From contig CP073691.1 in the NCBI GenBank assembly GCA_018228685.1, forward strand, positions 620,001-684,000: DNA of 64,000 nucleotides. The letters are read 5' to 3'. The translations under genes and the position numbers were made by a program. This document shows positions 1-8,104 of the stretch, in pieces (position 1 is the stretch's first letter; each line of letters starts with the position of its first letter). The stretch comes from Clostridiaceae bacterium Marseille-Q4149 (GTDB taxonomy: Bacteria; Bacillota; Clostridia; Oscillospirales; Oscillospiraceae). The notes below the pieces were generated by a model that was given only the letters and a program-made list of their open reading frames with translations, did not search any database and was not told where the DNA came from.

Positions 1-1
1 T

Positions 2-526
2 GTTACCATCGAAATGGAGAACGGCAAGAAAATCACCGCCGAGCTGTATCCCGATATTGCGCCGCAGTCCGTGCGGAATTTCATCTCCCTGGCCAACTCC
101 GGCTTCTATAACGGGCTGATTTTCCACCGCTGCATCTATGGCTTCATGATCCAGGGCGGCTGCCCCGACGGCACCGGCATGGGCGGCCCCGGCTACTGCA
201 TCAAGGGCGAGTTCGCCGCCAACGGCGTGCCCAACGACCTGCGCCATACCCGGGGCGTTCTCAGCATGGCCCGGGCTCAGGCTATGGACTCCGCCGGCAG
301 CCAGTTCTTCATCATGCATAAGGACGCTCCCCATCTGGACGGGCAGTACGCCGCCTTCGGCATGGTCATCGACGGCATGGACGTGGTGGACGAGATCGTC
401 TCCCAGCCCAGAAACATGATCACCAACAAGCCTAAGAAGCCCCAGGTGATGAAGTCCGTCACCGTGGACACCCAGGGCGTGGAGTACCCGGAGCCTGGCA
501 AGCTGCCGGACCCCTTCCACAAGTAA
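2..526 (+). CDS. Cyclophilin-type peptidyl-prolyl cis-trans isomerase (5' end outside window)
   Basis: Catalyses cis-trans isomerisation of Xaa-Pro bonds, probably as a cytosolic folding helper because no signal peptide is visible. The reading frame is open to the first bases (V-T-I-E precede the first Met at 14), so the gene begins upstream. Family motifs are clear: FHR near residue 42, FMIQGGCPDGTG, GVLSMARA, SQFFIM and the active-site-like YAAFGMVIDGMDVVD. It ends with TAA just before the tmRNA gene. Compared with classical cyclophilins the C-terminal tail after residue 145 is slightly longer (EYPEPGKLPDPFHK). Function is assigned from family motifs. Confidence 0.95.
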   Translation, partial: VTIEMENGKKITAELYPDIAPQSVRNFISLANSGFYNGLIFHRCIYGFMIQGGCPDGTGMGGPGYCIKGEFAANGVPNDLRHTRGVLSMARAQAMDSAGSQFFIMHKDAPHLDGQYAAFGMVIDGMDVVDEIVSQPRNMITNKPKKPQVMKSVTVDTQGVEYPEPGKLPDPFHK

Positions 527-585
527 AAATGTTTTCAAGGTATCCGGGCCGGTTTCCCGGCCCGGACGCCTCCTATCCCATATAC

Positions 586-933
586 GGGGCTGTACCGGTT
601 TCGACGGGGGTGTGGAGGCAGGATAAGCGGGCGGCGGCGCCTGACCGCCTTAAAACGGGCAACTTTAAAATTAACTGACAACAATCGTATTGCTGTCGCT
701 GCCTAACTAAAGGCAGCCGTCTGAACCGGAGAGGCCACAGGCCGGGGAAGGCGTCGTTGATGTGGCGGACGTGCGGCGGGTAAGAGTTGCCCCGCCCATG
801 CATCATGACTCTACTGAACTGTGCAGTCTGGCCAGTGCCTGCCCAGGGAGGGAATGCTGAAACTGTCCTGCGCCCGGAGAAGGTCCTGTCAAAGTGCTTT
901 CGGACAGGGGTTCGACTCCCCTCAGCTCCACCA
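586..933 (+). ncRNA. ssrA: Transfer-messenger RNA (tmRNA)
   Basis: Rescues stalled ribosomes and adds a degradation tag. The 5' end GGGGCTG pairs over seven positions with CAGCTCC at 923-929 to form the tRNA-like acceptor stem, with discriminator A930 and encoded CCA at 931-933. The 5' part has the GTACCGGTTTCGACGGGG hallmark, and the T-arm GGTTCGACTCCCC is present. The likely tag frame resumes at GCA 659-661 and stops at TAA 704-706, reading ATLKLTDNNRIAVAA. The hydrophobic AVAA-type end is the expected protease signal. The exact resume codon is inferred. Confidence 0.96.
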
Positions 934-936
934 AAA

Positions 937-990
937 CAATATAATCCGAACCTTGTACCGATTGGTCATGGGTTCGGATTTATTGTTTTT
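937..990 (+). terminator. Rho-independent terminator of ssrA
   Basis: AATCCGAACC (943-952) pairs perfectly with GGTTCGGATT (971-980), and flanking bases extend the stem. A T-rich run (TATTGTTTTT) follows directly, so it would end the tmRNA transcript. Confidence 0.85.
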
Positions 991-1018
991 ATAGAAGAAG
1001 TTGAAGACTGGTAATAAA

Positions 1019-1065
1019 GAAACCGGGAGGACTGCCGATCAGGGCAATCCTCCCGGTTTCTTTAT
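1019..1065. terminator. Strong hairpin, likely bidirectional terminator
   Basis: AACCGGGAGG at 1021-1030 pairs with CCTCCCGGTT at 1049-1058, with further pairing inside. The plus strand continues TTCTTTAT and the minus strand TCTTTATT. It separates the tmRNA region from the leftward genes of the mobile remnant. Confidence 0.75.
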
Positions 1066-1247
1066 GTAGGTGCACTGTCTGAAATCTCCTTCTTTGCTTT
1101 CCATTCGGCAAATGCCTTTTTGCCACATTCGCTTTCGTAGTACTTCTGAATTACCGGAAGCAGACTCCGTGCCAGCGATTCAAAGACGTATTCCGGAATT
1201 TCGGCTGCATCAACACCAGTCTGGATATTGGCTTTTTCTGCGTTCAC
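1062..1247 (-). CDS. Small conserved mobile-element protein, unknown function
   Basis: A 61-residue acidic protein starting with GTG at 1247, preceded by a good AAAGGAGG ribosome site. It contains a helical segment EIPEYVFESLARSLLPVIQKYYES and a C-terminal EWKAKKE. Similar short proteins are recalled from Firmicutes integrative elements, where they sit near replication and mobilisation genes as here, but no function is known to me. It lies downstream of the RepA-like gene on the same strand and ends in the shared terminator. Confidence 0.6.
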   Translation of the reverse strand: MNAEKANIQTGVDAAEIPEYVFESLARSLLPVIQKYYESECGKKAFAEWKAKKEISDSAPT

Positions 1248-1368
1248 GTAGTACCTCCTTTATCGCTTCTGTAGAACATTTAGGCGCATTCGGGGACGAT
1301 CATAAGAAAAGATATTCCCCTGTGTTTTCTCGGCGCTTGTGGGGCGGAAAACACCTTGTTTTCGACCT

Positions 1369-1761
1369 TTATTCATGCAATATTGCGCCATCCTCTCTTG
1401 GCTGAATCAGCTTTGCGTCCGCTGGGTAGTTCAGCGTAATAAGCGCAGGCCTTCCCAAACCCTGCTTGCGCCGAACGATCAAGCCGCTGTACTCCAGCTC
1501 GCGGAAGATCCGCGTGGCGCTCTGGCGGCTGCGGTGGAGTTTGGTTTGTGCCTGCTCTAAGGTGAAGTACAGCCGGATCGTGCCGTCCGGCTCGACGTAG
1601 CCATTCTGGCGGGAAATGCTGGCTCTGTCCAGCAGCAGCGCATAGAGCACCTTCGCGTCGTTGCTGATGTCCCGCAGGGCTTCGTCTTGGAGAAGGAACC
1701 TCGGAAGCGGCACATAGGACGCCGCCGGGCTCTGCGCCGTGAGTTTGCAAAAAGTTTTCAT
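1369..1761 (-). CDS. Replication initiator protein A, N-terminal domain (short form)
   Basis: A RepA_N-type initiator domain as found on plasmids and integrative elements. The start at 1761 (MKTFCKLTAQSP) is chosen over the upstream in-frame ATG at 1794 because AGGAGG lies just ahead of it. The family block YVPLPRFLL, then LSNDAKVLYALLLDR-like and YFTLEQAQTKL segments and a winged-helix tail (GLIVRRKQGLGRPALITLNY) are present. Full-length relatives are usually about twice as long with a DnaD-like C-terminus. This one stops after about 130 residues, so it is either a short form or a decayed initiator. It is probably regulatory or vestigial rather than a complete replicon. Confidence 0.7.
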   Translation of the reverse strand: MKTFCKLTAQSPAASYVPLPRFLLQDEALRDISNDAKVLYALLLDRASISRQNGYVEPDGTIRLYFTLEQAQTKLHRSRQSATRIFRELEYSGLIVRRKQGLGRPALITLNYPADAKLIQPREDGAILHE

Positions 1762-1994
1762 CTGACCTCCTATCCCATCCATCAATCCATCCATTTTTGT
1801 GTTGATTGATTGATAGATTGATTCTCTTGTATCTTGATTTATTTCTTATTAGTTAGAGCATGAATTTCAGTCCCGATGAGCGTCATGGAAACCGTCGTCC
1901 TGAAATCCGGTTGCGGTACGCTCCGGAGCGTCAGCTTGTCCACCGTCCGAAAAACCGGTGACGGAAAACCCACGTATGGAAAATCCCGTTGTGG
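1762..1994. other. Spacer upstream of repA with AATCAATC-type tandem repeats
   Basis: About 230 bp without a convincing gene. Directly upstream of repA, at about 1799-1822, four-base repeats occur (TGATTGATTGATAGATTGATT on the plus strand, with a run of related ATCC/ATCA units at 1775-1793). They resemble short iterons and could be an origin or operator for the RepA protein, but this is inference. The rest (1870-1990) is GC-rich with no recognised reading frame. Confidence 0.35.
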
Positions 1995-2324
1995 TCAAAG
2001 CTCATCCTTTTGCCGTATCTTCAACAGCTCCCAGATTTCGGCCTGCCGTGCTTTCAGCTCGGCAACATCGTCTTCATAGCAGCGCCCGGTACTGTTGATG
2101 CGGCGGCAAATCTGGTTGATGTTCGAGGCGGCTCGGCTGACGGCGGCAGCCAACTTTTTCTGTTCGGTGTAATCCACCTTGATGATGTACCCGTCGATGA
2201 GCATTTTCCGGGCATACGCGCCGAAGTTGCGGGTGCCGAGTTGATTCATCTTGTGGCGAACTACGCTCAATTCCTGCTCGTTCAGGCAGATTTCCTTGCG
2301 GATGGGTCGTGTGCGGTCTGGCAT
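1995..2324 (-). CDS. MobC-like mobilisation relaxosome accessory protein
   Basis: A 109-residue basic protein that would bind near oriT and help a relaxase nick DNA. It has the family pattern: an N-terminal ribbon-helix-helix-like part (RPIRKEICLNEQELSVVRHKM), then GTRNFGAYARKMLIDGYI, and a coiled-coil half with ASNINQICRRINSTGRCY. The start at 2324 is preceded by AAAGGAG. In complete elements a relaxase gene normally follows MobC, but here only repA and a spacer follow. The mobilisation module is therefore broken or would need a relaxase in trans. Confidence 0.8.
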   Translation of the reverse strand: MPDRTRPIRKEICLNEQELSVVRHKMNQLGTRNFGAYARKMLIDGYIIKVDYTEQKKLAAAVSRAASNINQICRRINSTGRCYEDDVAELKARQAEIWELLKIRQKDEL

Positions 2325-2783
2325 ATTGAAACACTCCTTTCACAATACAACGGACATTTTTTCGGCGGATTAGAGGGTCTCCACAGAGAAAATTTTTGAG
2401 GACGCGGGCATTGGCGATTCGCTGCCCCTCACTTTACAACAGACATTTCTTTGTCGAAACGCAGGTATCGAAATGAAAAATTTTCAAAAAATATGCGCCC
2501 CTGCTTTTGCGAAAGCGGGAGCGCGGTGTATCTGCGGATATGAGATTTGAGAGAGTTGCAAGCACATCCGGTGTCCGTACACACCGGAAAAATGAGCGGT
2601 TCAGCCCTGCGTCCGAACTGCTCATTTTGTTGTTGGGGAATCCCCACACCCCTTTCATGTCGAATTTGAAAATACTTCCTGAACTTTTCGGGAAATCTCT
2701 TGCTTTTATTCGCTTTGACGATTATAATTATACTGTGATTTTATAAGCAGACGCAGAAATGAGCTGCGACAGGAGTACCGATT
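2325..2783. other. Intergenic region upstream of mobC; candidate oriT area
   Basis: No convincing gene. It contains two direct copies of an ACAACrGACATTTyTT motif (near 2345 and 2435), a hairpin around 2497-2520 (CCCTGCTTTTGCGAAAGCGGG), GC-rich palindromic patches near 2625-2660 and a possible promoter for the next gene (TTGCTT 2700-2705, 17 bp, TATAAT 2723-2728). Its position between a MobC gene and a regulator is where oriT usually lies. The oriT assignment is inference only. Confidence 0.3.
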
Positions 2784-2987
2784 ATGAAATACTTATCCAT
2801 CACGCAAACCGCCGAACGCTGGGGCATCTCCACCCGACGTATTCAGATTTTGTGCGGCGAGGGGCGCGTTCCCGGTGCTATCCGCATTGGCTCGGTCTGG
2901 GGGATTCCAGAGGACGCAGAGAAGCCGGCGGACGCAAGAATCAAGAACGGCAAGTACATCAAGAAGCCCGCCGAAAATGAAAAATGA
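2784..2987 (+). CDS. Small helix-turn-helix (excisionase/MerR-like) DNA-binding protein
   Basis: 67 residues. The N-terminal half, SITQTAERWGISTRRIQILCGEGRVPGAIRIG followed by a WGIPEDAEKP wing, is a MerR/Xis-type winged helix. The C-terminus is lysine-rich. A CAGGAG site precedes ATG 2784. Such proteins act as excisionase or regulators in integrative elements. It stands alone, with a promoter-like sequence upstream. Whether it regulates or assists excision cannot be told from sequence. Confidence 0.7.
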   Translation: MKYLSITQTAERWGISTRRIQILCGEGRVPGAIRIGSVWGIPEDAEKPADARIKNGKYIKKPAENEK

Positions 2988-3195
2988 GCCGCAGATTATA
3001 TCAGCGACTCTAACTCGAAATAATGGGGGCTATTCCACCTCGCGGGTGCGAATGGGCGCACTGACCCCTTGGTTACGACTCTACCTAAATCGTCGATTCG
3101 ACAAACGATGACAGCGTTGGACAAAGATTTAGTCCCTCCGACACAGGATAGGTCTTTGTCCAATATAAGAATTTACATGTACGGAGGATTACGCA
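2988..3195. promoter_or_regulatory. Intergenic region with an 11-bp perfect inverted repeat
   Basis: TTGGACAAAGA (3117-3127) and TCTTTGTCCAA (3153-3163) form a perfect inverted repeat with a 25-bp loop. There is no T-run, so an operator or RNA hairpin is more likely than a terminator. It lies about 30 bp upstream of the DUF6680 gene and its ACGGAGG ribosome site. GC content falls sharply here, suggesting a junction between DNA of different origin. Confidence 0.4.
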
Positions 3196-3741
3196 ATGTC
3201 AACTTTTGAAATCATTATGGCTATTATCAATTTTGCTGCGATTATCACAGTTCCTATTGCCGCTGTATTTGTCGGTCAAAAGCTACAAGACCGCAATCAG
3301 AAACGCAAAGACAAGATGGCGATATTTCAATGTCTAATGACCCACCGGGCGACCGGCTGGGCACATCAAGATACCGTAAATGCGCTAAACACGATTGACA
3401 TTATTTTCGTGGATGATGAATCAGTTCGTAAATGCTGGGCAGATTTATTTTCTAAATACAAACCGAATTACTCTACACAAGAGATAACCACCGCGCAGTG
3501 TAAGTTGCTCGAAGCTATGGCTGAGACTTTGGGCTATGAGAAGAAGATTACTTGGGAAACAATACAAAACCCCTATCTCCCAGACGGACTCGTTCAGCGC
3601 ATGGAGAAAACTGCCAAATTTGAGCAGGGCCAGTTGGCGATGGCTGAGTTCATGACGAATATGGCTGGCAACCCTGCTCCTCTCGGAAATGCTATGCTAA
3701 AACAGGCCGCAAAACAGGAGGATACCCATGCCAACACTTGA
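3196..3741 (+). CDS. DUF6680-like membrane-anchored protein, defence-associated
   Basis: 181 residues. One N-terminal membrane helix (about residues 5-27, IIMAIINFAAIITVPIAAVF) is followed by a basic stretch (QDRNQKRKDKM) and a soluble helical domain (MTHRATGWAHQDTVNALNTIDIIF, then CWADLF). This matches my recollection of DUF6680 proteins, which often sit next to restriction or other defence genes. Its stop overlaps the start of the following type III mod remnant by 14 bp, so it was probably the first gene of that restriction operon. Biochemical function is unknown. Confidence 0.6.
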   Translation: MSTFEIIMAIINFAAIITVPIAAVFVGQKLQDRNQKRKDKMAIFQCLMTHRATGWAHQDTVNALNTIDIIFVDDESVRKCWADLFSKYKPNYSTQEITTAQCKLLEAMAETLGYEKKITWETIQNPYLPDGLVQRMEKTAKFEQGQLAMAEFMTNMAGNPAPLGNAMLKQAAKQEDTHANT

Positions 3742-3862
3742 ATGGATTGGAAAGAGCAAGGTGATCAATCACCATCAGGACGTGCCGTTTCGGGTGTTGG
3801 AGCGCAAGTATAGCTTTGATGAAAACGGGCAGCACAGCGAGGACAACGGCAATATTTCATAA
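3728..3862 (+). pseudogene. 5' remnant of a type III restriction-modification mod gene
   Basis: A 44-codon reading frame with a good CAGGAGG site. It begins MPTLEWIGKSKVINHHQDVP and continues to FRVLERKYSFDENG, which matches the extreme N-terminus of type III DNA-adenine methyltransferases. The catalytic DPPY and FxGxG regions that should follow are missing and a stop comes after GNIS. The partner res gene survives only as its 3' third at 6423-7367. Most of a type III locus has thus been replaced by the restriction gene lying between. Confidence 0.75.
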
Positions 3863-3937
3863 TAGTGCCTATACATCTAAAAGTGAAGCCTATCAATCGC
3901 TGAGCAACATTACTGAACTTTATGTGGAGATACAAAT

Positions 3938-6433
3938 ATGACTTACGAATCTAAATCATTCAAAGAACATCACCTAACGCGACTGCCAGTGTTAGAAAGA
4001 CTTCTTTTGCTGGGATGGGAACGAGAACAGATTATTTGTCCTTCGCCTAATTCTGATGATACCGAATGGCATGTTCCCAAAACTCCCTCTGAGGCGACTA
4101 ATCGTGAATCAAAAAGGAGTTTTAAAGGATACCCTGTGGATATTGCCTTATTTGATGATGTTGAGTTTGTAAATGACTACGAACACATTGTGGCAATTAT
4201 CGAATGTAAAGAACCTAACAAGAATGAGGGCATTAGCCAACTGAAGATTTACTTAGGACTTGAACCTCACGCGAGGCTTGGAATTTGGACAAACGGAACA
4301 GAATTTGTTCGTGTTTATAAACTTCCTTCTGCGGGAGACTTCAAGGTTGTGGAAGGTGCAGGATTACCAAAACCTACCGAGAATTTTATTTTAGCCGGTG
4401 ATAAGAGAATCACATATTCTGATTTGCAAATTCCTTCCACGCGGGAGCTAAAAAGTGCATTTTCCTCTTTGCTTGGTGTACTCACTTCTCGTGATACTCG
4501 TTCTACCCGTCGAGAAGATCAGCTGAATCAAATGTCCAACATTCTGCTGATCAAGTTAGAATCTGACCATGATGGTCAATGGGATAAAAATGAATCGCTG
4601 TTGTTTCAATTAAGTGATTCTCCTGCTCAAACGCATAAGTCTGTTAATAATGCGTTTGCAGATTATAAAAGAAGACATCCCGTCCTATTTGCTACTGACG
4701 AACCAGATAGTATTGTACTTGATTCCGATACTATACAGGAAATCGTTCTAAGATTGCAGGGAATGAACATTGGCGAAATGGCCCCCACGGCGTTGTCGAT
4801 GGCGTTTCAGGTTTTTAGAGATGCAACACTCAAGCTTGGAGATGGACAATACTACACGCCCCTCCGTGTTATAGAGGCAGGAACTGAATTGATGTGCATA
4901 ACGCACAAAGATATAGTTATCGATCCAGCCTGCGGCACAGGTGGTTTTTTGTCAGCTGCTTTAATGAGAATTATTTCTACTGGCATTAGCGAAAAAGCCT
5001 CTACACAATGGGCTCATTACAACTTATTCGGTGTTGATCGCGACAAAACTAACATCAAGTTAACTCGAGCTTTAATGGTTGGCATGGGTGATGGATCAAC
5101 AAATGCGCATCACGGTGATTCTCTCAGAGAAAGCAAATGGAAGGGTGACACAAAGGGGATTCAATCCGTACTAGGAGAAGAAAGATATACTGCGGTTTTG
5201 ACAAATCCACCGTTTGGGAAAGATCTCGTTATCAATGCAGCTGATGCTAGAAGTTCTCATCTTGAAATATGCAAACACACTAAAGGCGGTCTAATGTCAG
5301 ATACTTATGCTCCGACAACGGAGCTAGGTATAGCATTTGTTGAACGCGCATGGAAAATCCTCCAAAATGGAGGGCGGTTAGGTATTGTTCTTCCTGAAAC
5401 GTATTTTTTCTCAAAATCATATCGATGGTTTAGAGAATGGATGGATACACACTTTATTCTCCGTGGAGCGCTTAACGTTCCTATGGAAGCTTTTCAGGGG
5501 TTCTGTCGAGCAAAGACCAATTTCTATGTTTTTGAGAAAATTGGAAAAGGAGAAAAAGCTGATACGCCAACATGGTTTAAAGATGGATATGTCTGGGTTT
5601 CTAACGCTCCCACAATTGGCTTAAACAAGGACGGATTAGATCTGTTTGTTGTTGACGAGAATGGTAGTCGGACAGATGTTATCGATAATAAAGCAATTAT
5701 TGATGTACAAGCCTTAATGAGAGGAGAAAGTACCTTTACATCCGGCTATATCAAATCCGAAACAATGTCGAAATCTTACATCGCAGTTCCTACATTTTCT
5801 GGGAACAAATCAGAATCCGTGTTAGAGGAAAAGGTTAAGAAAAGCCTACCAGGATTTAAAATGCGTTCTCTTGGAGACTTAATCGATGACGGTATAATTT
5901 CAGTTCGCGGAGGACATGGAAGTCCCTCTTCGGATATAAGGATAGGAGATATACCATACATCAAGGTAGTTGACCTTCGAGCCGGAAGAGTTAATCCTAA
6001 TAGTACAAATATGGTTCCAGAGGCTGTTGCAAGAGAATTCTGGCACGGTGAGTCAAGTGGCATTTCAGCATGGGAGATAGCCACTCCATCACGCGCATCT
6101 AAGAATATTGGCGAACCTTGCATGATTTTACCCGGACAAGAAAGAATGGTTTTGACAAAAGAAATTTTATTGTTCTCAGTATCACCAAATGCACCAATCG
6201 ATCCATTTTATTTGTTTTGGGCAATGCGACTGCGTGACGTTCAGAATCAATGGCAGCGTGTCATTTTTATGCAAACTAATCGAGAGGACCTAGGGAATCG
6301 CTATCGCTTGATTGAAATCCCATATACAGACGATAAAATAGCTGCTAAAAATGTATCCCAATGTTATAGAGATTATTTTCTTGGATTATATGAGTTGCAA
6401 AGAAAATTTGATCACATGAGCGATGATTTCTGA
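3938..6433 (+). CDS. Single-chain restriction-modification enzyme (nuclease, N6-adenine methylase and specificity domains)
   Basis: 831 residues; likely a type IIG/type I-like enzyme that methylates and cleaves DNA alone. Residues 60-130 contain a PD-(D/E)xK nuclease pattern (PVD with D68, then IIECK with E89 and K91, GIWTNG). Residues 280-600 are an HsdM-like methylase: GQYYTP at 303-308, motif I DPACGTGGF from D329, motif IV NPPFG at 423-427. Residues about 640-831 look like an HsdS-type target-recognition domain (LGDLIDDGIISVRGG, YIKVVDL). The gene is much more AT-rich than its neighbours. It ends inside the start of the res fragment with an 11-bp overlap. No separate HsdR or HsdS is nearby. 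Confidence 0.85.
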   Translation: MTYESKSFKEHHLTRLPVLERLLLLGWEREQIICPSPNSDDTEWHVPKTPSEATNRESKRSFKGYPVDIALFDDVEFVNDYEHIVAIIECKEPNKNEGISQLKIYLGLEPHARLGIWTNGTEFVRVYKLPSAGDFKVVEGAGLPKPTENFILAGDKRITYSDLQIPSTRELKSAFSSLLGVLTSRDTRSTRREDQLNQMSNILLIKLESDHDGQWDKNESLLFQLSDSPAQTHKSVNNAFADYKRRHPVLFATDEPDSIVLDSDTIQEIVLRLQGMNIGEMAPTALSMAFQVFRDATLKLGDGQYYTPLRVIEAGTELMCITHKDIVIDPACGTGGFLSAALMRIISTGISEKASTQWAHYNLFGVDRDKTNIKLTRALMVGMGDGSTNAHHGDSLRESKWKGDTKGIQSVLGEERYTAVLTNPPFGKDLVINAADARSSHLEICKHTKGGLMSDTYAPTTELGIAFVERAWKILQNGGRLGIVLPETYFFSKSYRWFREWMDTHFILRGALNVPMEAFQGFCRAKTNFYVFEKIGKGEKADTPTWFKDGYVWVSNAPTIGLNKDGLDLFVVDENGSRTDVIDNKAIIDVQALMRGESTFTSGYIKSETMSKSYIAVPTFSGNKSESVLEEKVKKSLPGFKMRSLGDLIDDGIISVRGGHGSPSSDIRIGDIPYIKVVDLRAGRVNPNSTNMVPEAVAREFWHGESSGISAWEIATPSRASKNIGEPCMILPGQERMVLTKEILLFSVSPNAPIDPFYLFWAMRLRDVQNQWQRVIFMQTNREDLGNRYRLIEIPYTDDKIAAKNVSQCYRDYFLGLYELQRKFDHMSDDF

Positions 6434-7367
6434 TTCCATCGAAACATCTATGCAGAGCGCATCTAATGCCATTTACCAAAGCAGCAATAATCTGGTGCTG
6501 GACAAGGAAATGCTGGCAGAGGGCTTTACCCTCAAGGGCAAGGCATACGATATTGACTTTGCCGCCGCAGACGATGAAATCCGCGAAATTGACGTGCGGG
6601 AGCAGGACGGCGGTTTGCCGAAGGTGTTCAAGATGGAGAGCGCCGAGCAGCGGTACTTCAAGGAGTGGTTCAACAATCTGCCGCCGGAAAGCCGGGTACG
6701 TCAATGCAATGAAATGATGTTCAATCAGCTTAACAAGCTGAACATGGTAGACGCTGCCGAACTGAAAGCCTACATAAACCGCATTGTGGACGATATGGAT
6801 AAGGCGCAGCTTGCCGCTATGGAGAAAGCCCCGCTGGGCTACGCGGCGAAGATCCGCGCCAAGATCGAAACACTGTTGGAAACCCACTATCGGGAAACCT
6901 TTGATAAGTGGCTGGAAACGGAGCGTGTTGTCTGTATGCCCTCGTTCCGTCTGCCCACATCTATTCATCCCGCCAGCAATACCGCCATATACGCCCGCTC
7001 GCTGTATACGGCTGAGGATGGCGACATGAACAAGCTGGAACAAAAGCTGATTGTGGAGTTGACCGCCCTGCCGAATGTCCGCTGGTGGCACAGGAATATT
7101 GCCCGTCAGGGTTTTGCAATCAACAGCTTTATCAAGCACTACCCCGATATTCTGATTATGACCCAAAGCGGCAAGCTCATCTGCGCGGAAACCAAGGGCG
7201 AACACCTGAAAAACGACGATAGCCGGGAGAAAATCGCGCTGGGTCAAGCGTGGCGCACAGCAGCGGGCAAGGATTTCCGCTATTACATGGTATTTGAGAA
7301 TGAGGAAAACCTCTTGCCGGGTACGGTGAGCATGAGCCAGTTTATCGACACGGTTAAGGCGCTGTAA
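6423..7367 (+). pseudogene. 3' part of a type III restriction enzyme res gene (nuclease domain)
   Basis: 314 codons matching the C-terminal third of type III Res subunits: VLDKEMLAEGFTLKGKAYDIDF, a helical linker, then the PD-(D/E)xK nuclease (KHYPDIL with D242, ICAETKG with E256 and K258). The DEAD-box helicase motor that makes up most of Res is absent. An ATG at 6423 overlaps the end of the preceding gene, so the fragment may still be translated. Base composition returns to GC-rich at this point. Alone it cannot act as a type III enzyme; nuclease activity without the motor would be unusual. Confidence 0.75.
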
Positions 7368-7381
7368 GGGAGGTGCGTGTT

Positions 7382-8077
7382 TTGAAACTGCCATATGAAA
7401 ACGAACTGTATGAGCTGCGAAAGTGGATAGACTTTACAAACGCAAACTTGCAGATGCAGTTTCTCCACACACCTCAGGAAATTCAGCGCGTCCACCAATG
7501 GATCAATGCAATTACGAGAGGAATACAAGCGGACTATCCTTTTTATGCGACTACGCTCACCTGTGTTGCAAATATACTCTTTCAGCAGAACGAGATGGGT
7601 GCTATTTTCCTGAATCCTGCGGCATTTGGCGAGTTGGTAGTAATTGTTCGCCATATCGAAGCAGAACCCGTTGTTGTCCAGTTCTGGGCTGAGATTCACC
7701 CGCGAATTGTGAATGTCTCCCATGAGTTATATGTAGATGGTCACTACTCAACCGCAGCAGAAAAGGCGGTCAAAGAAGTAGAATCTCGTCTGCGTGAAAA
7801 GTTTTCAGAGCTAAAACCCGGTACAGCAGTTCTGCCGAAGATTGGTGATGTGATTGGCGCACTTATGAGCGAGAACGGCGCTTTCAAATTCTGTGACACA
7901 ACTACTACCAGCGGCAAGGACTACCGACGCGGAATCCACTCTCTGTTTGAAGGAATCGTGGCAGCCTATCGCAACCCTGCAGCTCATGCTAATCTTCAAT
8001 ATGAAAAACGTGAGGCTATGGAGCAAATCATGCTGGCAAGCCAGTTGATGTATGTGTTAGACAAGCCACAATTATAA
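7382..8077 (+). CDS. TIGR02391/Ymh family protein
   Basis: About 231 residues. A TTG start at 7382 is preferred because GGGAGG lies eight bases upstream; the GTG at 7373 overlaps that site. The C-terminal domain has the Ymh-family pattern: AAEKAVKEVESRLREKF, a GxDY-like block (SGKDYRRGIHSLFEGIVAAYRNPAAH) and a final helix. Ymh proteins recur in defence islands and next to restriction genes, and the conserved R..NP.AH motif suggests a HEPN-like nuclease or RNA-binding role. It follows the res fragment by 14 bp, so it belongs to the same defence transcript. Confidence 0.7.
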   Translation: MKLPYENELYELRKWIDFTNANLQMQFLHTPQEIQRVHQWINAITRGIQADYPFYATTLTCVANILFQQNEMGAIFLNPAAFGELVVIVRHIEAEPVVVQFWAEIHPRIVNVSHELYVDGHYSTAAEKAVKEVESRLREKFSELKPGTAVLPKIGDVIGALMSENGAFKFCDTTTTSGKDYRRGIHSLFEGIVAAYRNPAAHANLQYEKREAMEQIMLASQLMYVLDKPQL

Positions 8078-8104
8078 AGAGACTGATTCAAAGGAGAAGC
8101 AGAT

